Shown: positions 33,497 to 42,580 of the stretch, in pieces | Position numbering within the stretch: the first letter of the stretch is position 1 | Layout of the letters: the number at the start of each line of letters is the position of its first letter | Assembly (NCBI GenBank): GCA_028873975.1 | Contig: JAPPMO010000026.1 | Coordinates: forward strand, 124,001-188,000 | Direction: 5' to 3' | Length of the DNA: 64,000 nt | Source of the DNA: Chloroflexota bacterium | GTDB lineage: Bacteria > Chloroflexota > Anaerolineae > Aggregatilineales > Phototrophicaceae | Program-made: the position numbers and the translations under genes | Notes under the pieces: generated by a model | The model's database searches: none | What the model was told of the DNA's origin: nothing | The model's input: only the letters and a program-made list of their open reading frames with translations

Positions 33497-35149
33497 ATGG
33501 CTCGAGTGCTGCATCAGCCGCAGACGCGAGACGCGATCAAAGCGGGCATTGATACGCTGGCGGGCGCGGTCATCCCCACGCTGGGACCGCTCACGGGACC
33601 GGTCGCGCTGGATGACGCCAATCGGAAGGGTTCGCCCGAACTGCTGGATGATGGCGGGGTTATCGCCCGGCGCATCCTGCAATTGGACGATCGCGACGCC
33701 GATATCGGCGCCATGCTGCTGCGCGAGGCGCTCTGGGAACAGCGCCAGAGTTGCGGCGACGGCACGGCGACGGCCGCGGTCCTCTATCAAACGGTTTTCA
33801 ACGAGGGGCGCCGTTTCATCAGCGCCGGCGGAGATGCCATGTTATTGCGCCAACACTTGGAAGCCGGCATCCAGATCATGCTCGCAGCCTTGCAAGAGCA
33901 GGCGCATGAGATCAGTTCGCCGGCTGAAATCGAGCGCCTAGCTTTGTCCGTCTGCGGCGACCGAGAAATCGCGCGGACACTGATGGATATTTTCGACGTG
34001 CTGAGTCCGCATAGCCCGATCGACGTCCGCGATGGCGGGCGCGACCTGCGCCATGAGTTCTTTTTGGGCTCGTTTTGGGAGAGCAAAGTCCCCTCCGGCA
34101 TTGTTTTTGAGGGTGTTGCGGGCGAGCGCATCGAACTGAAGAACACAGCCTGGCTGATCAGCGATTTTGAGATTGGTGATCTGGGGGTGCTGGTCGCGCT
34201 GGTTGCTGGCCTGTATGAAGCGGGCTACGACTCGCTGGCGATCGTCGCCAAGTCATTCTCCGAGCAGGTTATCGCCGCCCAAGGCGCCAACAAACAGATG
34301 GACGATTTTACGCTCGTCTATATCGAGCCGACCGGACTGGTCGACGAGCAGGAAGCCGCGCTTGAGGACCTGGCATTGATTACCGATGGTCAGGTCTTGA
34401 GGACGATTACCGGGCACAGCCCGGGCGCGATCACGCCAGACATGCTCGGCGCATCGGAACTGGCTTGGCTCGATCGGGAGCGCTTCGGCATCATCGCCGG
34501 CGCTGGCGACGAGGAGACTGTCCAGCGCGAGATTGCGGCGCTGGAGCGGCGTTTCGCGCTGAGCGGCGATTCGCGTCAGCAAGAGCTGCTGCGAAGTCGA
34601 ATCGGGCGACTGCGCGGTGGATCAGCCGTCGTCTACGCCCACGGCAGCAGCGAGAGCGAGATGCGCTATCAGAAAGACCTCATCCAGCGCGCAATCGCAG
34701 CGATCCGGTCCGCTTTGCTGGGGGGCGTCCTGCCCGGTGGCGGGGCTGCCTTGCTGCGTTGTATCGAGCGCTTGCGCGAAAATTACGGCGCGGGCAGTGC
34801 CCCGCAGGAGCGGGCAGCCGGGCAGATCCTGATTGGGGCGGCGACAGCCCCGTGCCGACAGTTGCTCAGCAATGCCGGGCACGAAGCGCCGGGAATCGTG
34901 GTTGACAAGATCCTCTCCGGCGAAAACGGCGCCGCTTACGACCTGCGCGCCGACAACGCTGCGGTTAGGACCGAGGAAGGCCTGATCGATTCGGCGGCGG
35001 CGGTCATGAGCGCGGTGCGTAATGGCATTGGCGGGGCGGCGCTGGCGCTGACAGTCGATACGATTGTGCACCGAGTCAATCCGCCGTTGGCGATAGAACC
35101 GGGCGGCTTGCCATCGTCGACGGATATAGGAAATATCGAACTGAAATAA
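33497..35149 (+). CDS. Divergent GroEL-like protein with altered ATPase site
   Basis: 550 residues from the ATG at 33497, 4 bases after the permease stop; length and layout match Cpn60 except the GGM tail is absent. Equatorial motifs are recognisable: LLDDGGVIARRI (Asp52, as in GroEL), CGDGTATAAVL (Asp88 for GroEL Asp87), GGVLPGGGAALLR and GLIDSAAAV (Asp498 for Asp495). An ungapped match of SEMRYQKDLIQRAI to GroEL VEMKEKKARVEDAL places Arg398 where GroEL has Asp398, the residue needed for ATP hydrolysis. The apical domain lost the KAPGFGDRR segment and most hydrophobic client/GroES residues. It is probably not a general chaperonin; a slow or locked ring that serves the operon's proteins is one possibility. 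Confidence 0.85.
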   Translation: MARVLHQPQTRDAIKAGIDTLAGAVIPTLGPLTGPVALDDANRKGSPELLDDGGVIARRILQLDDRDADIGAMLLREALWEQRQSCGDGTATAAVLYQTVFNEGRRFISAGGDAMLLRQHLEAGIQIMLAALQEQAHEISSPAEIERLALSVCGDREIARTLMDIFDVLSPHSPIDVRDGGRDLRHEFFLGSFWESKVPSGIVFEGVAGERIELKNTAWLISDFEIGDLGVLVALVAGLYEAGYDSLAIVAKSFSEQVIAAQGANKQMDDFTLVYIEPTGLVDEQEAALEDLALITDGQVLRTITGHSPGAITPDMLGASELAWLDRERFGIIAGAGDEETVQREIAALERRFALSGDSRQQELLRSRIGRLRGGSAVVYAHGSSESEMRYQKDLIQRAIAAIRSALLGGVLPGGGAALLRCIERLRENYGAGSAPQERAAGQILIGAATAPCRQLLSNAGHEAPGIVVDKILSGENGAAYDLRADNAAVRTEEGLIDSAAAVMSAVRNGIGGAALALTVDTIVHRVNPPLAIEPGGLPSSTDIGNIELK

Positions 35150-35193
35150 GGCGCAAGCGCGCACTGGGCAAACTTGAAGGAGTTTTGAAAAAA

Positions 35194-36048
35194 ATGAGTT
35201 GGGAACCAACAGAAGAACAAAAGCGAAATTATGAAGAGCGCGGTTACTTCACAGTGCCTAACGTGGTCCCGCGGCAGACCGCTGCCGAGATGCTGGGCGT
35301 GATCAAGAACGCGATCTTGACGCCGGATGCCGACGACATCATGACCGATGCCGACCCGATGGATCCGATGAACGATGATAGTCCCGACGCGCGCGCCGTG
35401 CGCTTCCGCAAACTGAGCAAGTTCAATCAGCGCAATCCGTTAATCTGGCATAACGCCCACTGCGGCAAACCGGTTCTGGAAATCGCGCGCTACTTCCTCG
35501 GCGACGACATCTTGCTGAAATACGACAGTTGTTTCCTCAAGCCGGCGCGTTCGGGCAGCGCCACGCCCTGGCATCAAGACAATGGGCTCTGGCGCGATGG
35601 CGATATCGAGCCCTTCAACTTCTGGATGGCGCTGGACCCGGCCACGATCAAGAACGGCTGCCTGCAAATGATCCCCGGCAGTTACAAGACCGAGATCGTC
35701 CCGCACGTTCTGTACGAAGACAGCATCCATGGCGTGCTGCCCAAGGAGCGCGTCGAGGAGATGATCGATACCTACGGCGTCGAGCATATCGAGCTGCAAC
35801 CGGGCAGCATCGTCGTCTGGCATAGCAGCGCCTGGCATTACAGCCCGCCCAATACCAGCGAAAAAGGCCGCATCGCCATCGCCGGCGTGTTCAGCAGCCC
35901 CGATATCGTCGAAAATGGGCGCAGCGGCGATGTCGGTTACAAGTGGCTGATGAAAGATGGCGCGGTCATGACCGACTTCCCGGCGAAAGAATACACGATG
36001 AAACGGCAGACATTCTATCAGGCGCAGCCCTGGAAGAAAGTCAGTTAA
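35194..36048 (+). CDS. Phytanoyl-CoA dioxygenase (PhyH) family oxygenase
   Basis: 284 residues from the ATG at 35194 with AAGGAG 11 bases upstream; a TTG at 35185 is too close to that site. WHQDNGLW holds the His-x-Asp iron ligands and WHSSAWHYSPPNTS...KGR the distal His and the Arg that binds 2-oxoglutarate, the complete Fe(II)/2-oxoglutarate site. Members hydroxylate diverse small molecules. Its position after sugar permeases suggests a substrate linked to the imported compound, such as an aminosugar or betaine-like molecule, but this is inference. Its last 8 bases overlap the end of the convergent LacI gene. Confidence 0.9.
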   Translation: MSWEPTEEQKRNYEERGYFTVPNVVPRQTAAEMLGVIKNAILTPDADDIMTDADPMDPMNDDSPDARAVRFRKLSKFNQRNPLIWHNAHCGKPVLEIARYFLGDDILLKYDSCFLKPARSGSATPWHQDNGLWRDGDIEPFNFWMALDPATIKNGCLQMIPGSYKTEIVPHVLYEDSIHGVLPKERVEEMIDTYGVEHIELQPGSIVVWHSSAWHYSPPNTSEKGRIAIAGVFSSPDIVENGRSGDVGYKWLMKDGAVMTDFPAKEYTMKRQTFYQAQPWKKVS

Positions 36049-37084
36049 GCCGCTCGCCGAGCGGCGGCGCCGTCGAATCGCGCAGTACAAGATGTGATGG
36101 CATAATGACGCGTCTAATGGGCGCGTCGGGCGCGCTTATCCGCCGCAGCGCCAGTTGAGCGGCATTTTCGCCCAATCCCCGCGGATCGGCTGAGACAGTC
36201 GTCAGGCTGGGATGCCACAGCGTGGCTTCCGGCACATCGTCGAAGCCGATGACGGCGAAATCCTTCCCCGCTTCCATGCCCGCCGCGCGCAAGCCGAGCA
36301 TCACGCCAAAGGCGATGACATCACTATAACAGTAAGCGCCTGAGGGCGGCAGCGACATGTTCAAGAGTTGTTGGATCGCGTCATAACCGCCCCGTCGGGT
36401 GACCGGACTGGCGATGCAAAGCGCGGGGTCAAACTTGATATGATGTTGCCGCAAGATGTCGCGATAGCTGCCCAAGCGCCGTTGCCGGGTTAGCGCCGAG
36501 TTGTAGCCGCCGACAAAAGCGATGCGGCGATGCCCCTGCTGTATCAGATGTTCCATCGCTCGTTCGGTTCCATTTTCGTCATCCATGCCGACGCAATCAA
36601 CCGCCAGTTCTTCATAATACTGGTTCAGCAAGACCATGGGACAGAACTGCGACCATTTCCGCAAAGAGTCCATTGCTGTTCCCGCAACCACTGACAAGAT
36701 CAAGCCATCAACATCGCCCTCCAACATAGTTGTGATCATGCGCGACTGTTTGTCCATATCATCGTCTGTCGCTCCCAATAGCAGACTGTAGCCTTTCCCC
36801 GCCAGTTGAGATTCGGCGCCGGATGTCAACTCCGCATTAAAAGGATTCGACACGTCCTTGATGATCAAGCCGATGGTGTAAGACCGCCGCGTGCGCAGGC
36901 TGGCCGCGCGCTGATTGTAGACATATCCCAGCGCCTCAACTGCTTCCAGGACGCGCATGCGCGTCGGTTCCGAGATGCGCGGATTTGCCCGCAATGCCAG
37001 CGATGCGGTCGCCTTGGATACCCTTGCCGCATCGGCGACATCTTGCAGCGTCACCTTTTGATTGCCTGGCCTTCGATTCGTCAT
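36041..37084 (-). CDS. LacI-family transcriptional regulator 1
   Basis: 347 residues. The helix-turn-helix VTLQDVADAARVSKATASLALRANPRISEPTRMRVLEAVEALGYVYN lies at about 10-57, followed by the hinge and a periplasmic-binding-like effector domain (YTIGLIIKDVSNPFNAEL). The operator-like GTTAACCGATTCAAC lies 12 bases before the ATG, and a matching site lies at the promoter of the convergent sugar operon, so it probably represses both. The effector is unknown. Confidence 0.95.
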   Translation of the reverse strand: MTNRRPGNQKVTLQDVADAARVSKATASLALRANPRISEPTRMRVLEAVEALGYVYNQRAASLRTRRSYTIGLIIKDVSNPFNAELTSGAESQLAGKGYSLLLGATDDDMDKQSRMITTMLEGDVDGLILSVVAGTAMDSLRKWSQFCPMVLLNQYYEELAVDCVGMDDENGTERAMEHLIQQGHRRIAFVGGYNSALTRQRRLGSYRDILRQHHIKFDPALCIASPVTRRGGYDAIQQLLNMSLPPSGAYCYSDVIAFGVMLGLRAAGMEAGKDFAVIGFDDVPEATLWHPSLTTVSADPRGLGENAAQLALRRISAPDAPIRRVIMPSHLVLRDSTAPPLGERLN

Positions 37085-37095
37085 AGCAGTGCCAA

Positions 37096-37110
37096 GTTAA
37101 CCGATTCAAC
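37096..37110 (-). promoter_or_regulatory. Operator-like site before LacI 1
   Basis: GTTAACCGATTCAAC, an imperfect palindrome with central CG, typical for LacI proteins. It matches the site at 29980-29994 (reverse complement GGTTAACCGATTAAC). Its place between a TAATAT box (about 37124-37129) and the start codon suits autorepression; no clear -35 box is seen. Confidence 0.6.
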
Positions 37111-37252
37111 GGTGTCCCCTTCATATTAGCATAGTTCCATAGTCGAAGGCACAGTCAGCCGCAGCCACGGGCAACTTGGCGACTTTCATCCAAGGCGTCT
37201 TCTGCTACAATGCGGACCTGCGATGACGAGATGCTGGGAAAAGGAAACGGGC

Positions 37253-38707
37253 ATGGAGAATCTGGCGGATATCGGCTTGATCGGCTTGGCGGTGATGGGC
37301 CAGAACCTGGCTTTGAACATCAACGATCACGGCTACCGCGTCGCCGTGTTCAATCGCACGACCTCCAAAGTGACGCGCTTCATCGAGAACGAGGCGCGCG
37401 GCACGGAGGTGATCGGTACCTATACGCCGGAAGAATTCGTCAGCAGCATCAAGCGTCCGCGAAAAATCATCCTGATGATCCAGGCCGGCGAAGCGGTGGA
37501 CAAGTCGATCGCGCAGCTCGCGCCCTTGCTTGACGACGGCGACATCATCATCGACGGCGGCAATTCCAATTTCCAGGACACCATTCGCCGCACGGCGGAA
37601 GTCGAAGCGCTGGGCTTGCGCTACATCGGCGCCGGCATCAGCGGCGGCGAGGAAGGCGCTCGGCACGGACCTTCAATCATGCCGGGCGGCTCGGCCGCGG
37701 CTTGGGAAGAGGTCAAGCCGATCTTGCAGGCGGTGGCGGCAAAAGTAGCGGATGGTACTCCCTGCTGCGATTGGGTTGGCGAAGACGGCGCCGGGCATTT
37801 CGTCAAGATGGTGCATAACGGCATCGAATACGGCGATATGCAGTTGATCTGCGAAGCCTATCACTTGATGGCCGCTGTGCTGGGCATGAACGAAGCCGAA
37901 ATCAGCAATGTCTTCAAAGAATGGAACAAGGGCATCCTGGAATCCTTCCTGATCGAGATCACCGGCGACATACTTGCGTATCCGGATGAAGATGGTGCGC
38001 CCTTGCTGCGGGTGATACTCGATACCGCCAGCCAAAAGGGCACCGGAAAATGGACGGCGATAACAGCGCTGGAAGAAGGCACGCCCCTGACCTTGATCGG
38101 CGAGGCGGTTTTCGCGCGCTTCCTTTCCGCCATCAAAGACCAGCGCGTGGCGGCTTCCAAAGTGCTGAGCGGTCCCAGCGTCGCCTTCGACGGTGACAAA
38201 GCGGGCTTCATCCGGGATCTGGAGGGAGCGGTATACGCGGCCAAGATCATCAGCTATACGCAGGGTTACATGCTGATGCGCGACGCGGCGCGCAGCTACA
38301 ACTGGAATCTGAACTATGGCGGCGTGGCGCTGATGTGGCGCGAGGGCTGCATCATTCGCTCAGCCTTCCTGGGGGAAATTCAAGAAGCCTATGCCCGGAA
38401 TCCCGCGCTGGAGAATCTACTGCTGGATGACTACTTCCGCGACGCGGTAATCAATGCGCAGCCGGCTTGGCGGCGGACGGTGACGACCGGCATCCAACAC
38501 GGCATTCCCCTGCCGATCATGAGCGGGGCGCTGGCTTTTTATGACGGCTATCGCTCGGCGCAGCTGCCGGCGAATCTGCTGCAAGCGCAGCGCGATTACT
38601 TCGGCGCGCATACTTACGAGCGCGTCGATCGTCCGCGCGGGGAGTATTTTCATACCAACTGGACTGGTACGGGCGGGGATGTCACGGCTGGGAGTTATGA
38701 TGCTTGA
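37253..38707 (+). CDS. gnd: 6-phosphogluconate dehydrogenase (decarboxylating)
   Basis: 484 residues from the ATG at 37253 (AAAAGGA about 10 bases upstream); the frame opens ten codons earlier but homology starts at ADIGLIGLAVMGQNLALN. Other motifs are NRTTSKV (NADP-type), DGGNSNFQDTIRR, GAGISGGEEGARHGPSIMPGG and GAGHFVKMVHNGIEYGDMQLICEAYHLM (catalytic Lys and Glu), with GTGKWT later. It converts 6-phosphogluconate to ribulose 5-phosphate in the pentose phosphate pathway. It lies alone, divergent from the LacI gene. Confidence 0.97.
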   Translation: MENLADIGLIGLAVMGQNLALNINDHGYRVAVFNRTTSKVTRFIENEARGTEVIGTYTPEEFVSSIKRPRKIILMIQAGEAVDKSIAQLAPLLDDGDIIIDGGNSNFQDTIRRTAEVEALGLRYIGAGISGGEEGARHGPSIMPGGSAAAWEEVKPILQAVAAKVADGTPCCDWVGEDGAGHFVKMVHNGIEYGDMQLICEAYHLMAAVLGMNEAEISNVFKEWNKGILESFLIEITGDILAYPDEDGAPLLRVILDTASQKGTGKWTAITALEEGTPLTLIGEAVFARFLSAIKDQRVAASKVLSGPSVAFDGDKAGFIRDLEGAVYAAKIISYTQGYMLMRDAARSYNWNLNYGGVALMWREGCIIRSAFLGEIQEAYARNPALENLLLDDYFRDAVINAQPAWRRTVTTGIQHGIPLPIMSGALAFYDGYRSAQLPANLLQAQRDYFGAHTYERVDRPRGEYFHTNWTGTGGDVTAGSYDA

Positions 38708-38828
38708 GCGAATCCTTTGTACCTTCTAGAATAGCATCCGTCACGAACGTCAAGCCGCTCACGCGCTACATTGGAATATAAAACAGTCGATTTTCCTCAC
38801 GTTTGGGTTTCCAATAGCGGAGAAGCCT

Positions 38829-40205
38829 ATGGTCGGTCAGCAAACTGCGAATCAACTTTATTTTGGCGACTGCCTGGAAATCATGGCGGAGTTCGTTTCC
38901 GACGAGTCTGTGGACCTCATTTATCTTGACCCGCCGTTTAACTCCAAGCGCATATACAATGCTTTTATCGGTGGCGCGCAGTGGGTCGCCTTTGATGATA
39001 CCTGGCGCTGGTATGAAGCTATTGACGACTTTCACGCGGTAGCGAGTGACGTGTCAGTGGCGCCAACGATGGAAGGCTTGCGAAAGATTCTGGGAGAAAG
39101 CGGCGAGCTTGCTTACTTGTCTTACATGGCGAACCGACTGCGGGAATGCAGGCGTGTGCTAAAGCATACGGGCAGCATTTATCTCCACTGCGACCCGACC
39201 ATGAGCTATTTCTTACGGATAATAATGGATGCTGTCTTCGGCAAGAACAACTTTAAAAACGAAATAATTTGGCATTATCGAAAGTGGCCCACCGGAAAAT
39301 ACACTTTTCAGCGCAATCACGATGTTCTGCTATTCTATTCCCGGTCAGGCAGCCGAGAGCGGAGTTTTAATCAATTGTTCATGCCTAGAACAGAATCAAC
39401 ACTAAAGCGATTTGGCAAGAAACGGATCGTATCCGGTCACGATGAAGCGGGCCAGCGCTTGCCTTCTCAAACAGCGGAAGAAGAGTCGGAAGGCGTCCGC
39501 ATGGACGATGTCTGGGAAATTTCCCGCGTCCCGCCTGTCAAGCAGCTGTATCCAACGGAAAAGCCCCTGCCGCTCTTGGAGCGAATCATATCTGCATCAA
39601 GCAATCCAGATGACCTGATTCTCGATCCCTTCTGCGGATGTGGCACAACCATTCATGCCGCGCAAAATCTCGACCGCCGGTGGATCGGCATTGATATTTG
39701 CGTAAACGCCTGCAAAGTTATACAAAAGCGAATCGAGGGCCACTTTGACAGTCTATGGGACAATATAGAATTTGTTGGCATGCCCAAGACGCTCGCAGAC
39801 GCCAAGGTATTGGCAGATTACGATCCATTCAAGTTTGAGCGTTGGGCAGCGTCGCTTGTGCCAGGCGTCGAGGCGAACAAGCGGCAGCGGCGCGACAAGG
39901 GAATTGACGGACGCGGACGGTTGCCAATTCGGAAAGGCCAATTCGTCGATGTCGTGGTACAGGTCAAATCGGGCGGCGCCACTCCAAGCCATGTACAAGC
40001 ATTCAATGAAGCCAGACGGCAAGGGCAAGCCCAATTAGGCGTATTCACTTGCTTTGAGAATAGAGTTACTGACGGCATGCGCAACGCCGCGGTCAACGCT
40101 GGCAAATATCTAGACAAATGGCCCGTCATTCAAATCTATACAATTGAAGATTTTTTTGAACGCAGATTGCCAGACTTGCCGATAGCGAATATCGCTCTGC
40201 CGTAG
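38829..40205 (+). CDS. Beta-class DNA methyltransferase fused to Mrr-like nuclease domain, second copy
   Basis: 458 residues. Motif IV YLDPPFNS (32-39) precedes LDPFCGCGTT (265-274); the target region between is about 100 residues shorter than in the 9 kb paralogue. The C-terminal 120 residues contain DKGIDG (356-361) and VVVQVKSG (375-382), the Mrr-like nuclease core. The two proteins share the same order of domains and many motifs (LHCDPT, FWxxN-like IFGxxN, YPT(Q/E)KP) but differ in the recognition region, so they should recognise different DNA sites. Stand-alone gene, 122 bases after gnd. Confidence 0.85.
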   Translation: MVGQQTANQLYFGDCLEIMAEFVSDESVDLIYLDPPFNSKRIYNAFIGGAQWVAFDDTWRWYEAIDDFHAVASDVSVAPTMEGLRKILGESGELAYLSYMANRLRECRRVLKHTGSIYLHCDPTMSYFLRIIMDAVFGKNNFKNEIIWHYRKWPTGKYTFQRNHDVLLFYSRSGSRERSFNQLFMPRTESTLKRFGKKRIVSGHDEAGQRLPSQTAEEESEGVRMDDVWEISRVPPVKQLYPTEKPLPLLERIISASSNPDDLILDPFCGCGTTIHAAQNLDRRWIGIDICVNACKVIQKRIEGHFDSLWDNIEFVGMPKTLADAKVLADYDPFKFERWAASLVPGVEANKRQRRDKGIDGRGRLPIRKGQFVDVVVQVKSGGATPSHVQAFNEARRQGQAQLGVFTCFENRVTDGMRNAAVNAGKYLDKWPVIQIYTIEDFFERRLPDLPIANIALP

Positions 40206-40245
40206 TGTAGCGTTGCTGTGACGGCGAAAAGGCGTGAGGCATTGC

Positions 40246-41442
40246 TCAGCCGCTTGACCACCGAGAATCCTCAACCAACATGACATAGCCATCGTGCCGC
40301 GCGATACTCTCGCCATCATAAGCTTCCCATTCCGCGAACCTCGGCAGGCACATGGATTTGAGTTCAAGTTCAAAACCCTGCAAGCGCTGATAATTCTCGA
40401 TGAGCGCCTCCGCATAAGGAATTGCCCAAGAATAAAACGGGGGATTGGCTAATTGTCGTTGTCCCCAAATTTGCGTGTAAAGCCGCTTAATAGCGTCATC
40501 GTCCCAGAAATGATGGCGATATTCGCGAGCGATTTCCGGCAGTACATCACGCTTCCCGCGCAACCAGCCCTCAATATCTAGATACCTGTCCAGGTATTCA
40601 TCACTAACAGACCCGTGAAAATATATCGCTGGACTGCCGAGCCACTTGCGAACGAAGTCTTTGACAAATCGGGCTTGCTCCATAACACACTTTGAAAGCC
40701 CAATAGACGCATTCTCATCGTCGGCAATTTCCAAATGGAGGCGGGCGGACATAGCGCAAACTTTCATAGCGAGGACTTGGTATTGCATTGCCAGGTGATC
40801 GTTGGCTGAATTTATCTCGGCGCTCAATAGCTCGTCTAAATCCCAAAGCAACTGCCCTCGCGCTTCCGTTAGCGCGAAAAGCGCTTGCGACGCCGCTCCG
40901 ATCTTGTAGTCTTCGTTGGTCGAGTACACTATTGTCTCCGCTACTGCGAGCGCGGCCAAGAGCTTAACTGTACGATCCCTTTGAAATTCCTCCGAAACTC
41001 TATCGAAAATCCGCTCCAGTTCCGCCTCGTGCGCGCGAATGCCAGCAATGTGTTCTACGAGCGAGAAACCTGCCATTGAGATGTGGAGTACAGGCGTAAC
41101 GCTAGCGAGCAATTGACCCAGCGCCAAGTGACGTGAATTGGAAAGGCGGGTTACGTGTTCTAGCAAACCCGCTGCGGATTCCGCCACTTGGCCCATTTGC
41201 CCGCCCCGCCGCAACCAAGCAATTGTCTGCTGATTATCCGAATATCTGATGACGCCGCCAACGCGCTCCATAGAACCATCGATCAGCCCCGTTTCGATAA
41301 ACTCCGGCACTTCAAAGTAAACGGCGACGTTCCTTTGTTCGCTGTTTGGCGCGCATTGATTCTCGGAATTAACTCCGCTTTGCGCCGAGGCGCAAGTAAC
41401 AGCTATCAGAATGAACAACAGCATAGTGATTGCTTTTTTCAT
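40246..41442 (-). CDS. Exported hypothetical protein
   Basis: 398 residues from the ATG at 41442; the frame opens ten codons earlier, but MKKAITMLLFILIAVTCASAQ is a clear signal peptide with cleavage after SAQ. The mature protein is mostly helical, with a moderately hydrophobic stretch (LALGQLLASVTPVLHISMAG) near residue 125 followed by a charged coiled-coil-like segment (HEAELERIFDRVSEEFQRDR). I recognise no domain. It is convergent with the second methyltransferase-nuclease gene, 40 bases apart. AT-richer than the sugar genes beyond it. Confidence 0.7.
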   Translation of the reverse strand: MKKAITMLLFILIAVTCASAQSGVNSENQCAPNSEQRNVAVYFEVPEFIETGLIDGSMERVGGVIRYSDNQQTIAWLRRGGQMGQVAESAAGLLEHVTRLSNSRHLALGQLLASVTPVLHISMAGFSLVEHIAGIRAHEAELERIFDRVSEEFQRDRTVKLLAALAVAETIVYSTNEDYKIGAASQALFALTEARGQLLWDLDELLSAEINSANDHLAMQYQVLAMKVCAMSARLHLEIADDENASIGLSKCVMEQARFVKDFVRKWLGSPAIYFHGSVSDEYLDRYLDIEGWLRGKRDVLPEIAREYRHHFWDDDAIKRLYTQIWGQRQLANPPFYSWAIPYAEALIENYQRLQGFELELKSMCLPRFAEWEAYDGESIARHDGYVMLVEDSRWSSG

Positions 41443-41535
41443 GTGTTCCCACCGCAATTTCATGGCATCCAAATCTTCATGATGAATTTCACGGGTCTCA
41501 AACTATGCAAACTGCGACTATGGTGAAAATGTGAA

Positions 41536-42534
41536 CTAAGGCAGCTCCGGCGCGAACTGATAATCCGGCTCGCGCTGCTGGCGGCGCAGGATGGGGATGA
41601 TCTGCGCCCAGGCGCCCGTGACGCCGCGCGAGCTTTCCGGCAAATCATGCTTGATCAGCCGGTGAAGCTGGGGCAAATTGTAGAAGGGTACCGCGGCGTA
41701 CATGTGGTGCTCGATATGATAGTTCATCTGCCAGTAGAGATAAGCCAGCAGCGGATTGAGCAAGATGGTGCGCGTATTGATGCGGTAATCGTCGACCTCG
41801 TCGGTCAAGCCGATATGCTGCGCCACATTGAGCAGGTACTGAAATCCGCCGCCATAAAATGGCGCCAAAGTAATCAGAACTGCCAGCATCCACCAGCCCG
41901 TCAGCAGAGCGAACAGGGCGATCAGGCCGTGCCCGATAATGAGCAGCCGCGCCCAGTTGAAGAGCGCCCGCCTGCCCTCGGCGTTTTCCGGCGGGAAGAG
42001 CGCCCGCTCCCAGTCGTTTTCGATGACCCCGAAGCAGAGCAGAATCACGTTCTTCATGCGCAGGACGAAGCCGCGCGGATTGACAAAGGCGAAGCCGAGA
42101 TAGGAGCGCAGGCTCAGTTCAACGGGCAAAACCACTTCGAGGTCGTCGGGCGGGTGCAGGGTATAGCGGTGATGCGCCTGATGGCTGGCCCAAAACGAGA
42201 CATGGTTGTACCAGCCCAGGAAACTGTAGATGTTGCGGAAGATGATATTGAGCGCGTTGGTCTTGAAAACGGTCTTGTGGCAGAGCTCGTGGAAACCGTT
42301 GACCATGAAGGCGTGCAGCGCGCCATGCAGGTAAATCAGCGCGAGCGCGCCCAACCAGTGCGCGCGACCGACCGCGTAGCAAGCCAAGCCGCCGCTGCAA
42401 ATCAACAGCGCCAAGAAACTGAGTGTTTGAACCAGTCCGCGGGCATCGCTGCGCTGATTCAGCCGAGCCAGTTCCGCCGCGGCCACCGGTGAGCGGTACC
42501 ACTTGATGCGCTTTGCTTGCCGATTCGCGTCCAT
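41536..42534 (-). CDS. Fatty acid desaturase (membrane di-iron)
   Basis: 332 residues with four or so membrane segments. Three histidine boxes are present: GFHELCHK (first), HQAHHRYTLHP (second) and NYHIEHHMYAAVP (third), which bind two irons. Members insert double bonds into fatty acids or hydroxylate related lipids or carotenoids. The ATG at 42534 lies 46 bases after the stop of the dehydrogenase gene, so co-transcription with the sugar operon is possible but functionally unexpected. Confidence 0.9.
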   Translation of the reverse strand: MDANRQAKRIKWYRSPVAAAELARLNQRSDARGLVQTLSFLALLICSGGLACYAVGRAHWLGALALIYLHGALHAFMVNGFHELCHKTVFKTNALNIIFRNIYSFLGWYNHVSFWASHQAHHRYTLHPPDDLEVVLPVELSLRSYLGFAFVNPRGFVLRMKNVILLCFGVIENDWERALFPPENAEGRRALFNWARLLIIGHGLIALFALLTGWWMLAVLITLAPFYGGGFQYLLNVAQHIGLTDEVDDYRINTRTILLNPLLAYLYWQMNYHIEHHMYAAVPFYNLPQLHRLIKHDLPESSRGVTGAWAQIIPILRRQQREPDYQFAPELP

Positions 42535-42580
42535 CGCTATTCTCCAAGCCTCACAAGCCCATCATAGATTATCAAGCCCT

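Noticed and set aside
37205..37252. Longer start for 6-phosphogluconate dehydrogenase
   Set aside because: The ten extra residues lack homology and the ATG at 37253 matches the family start with a ribosome site.
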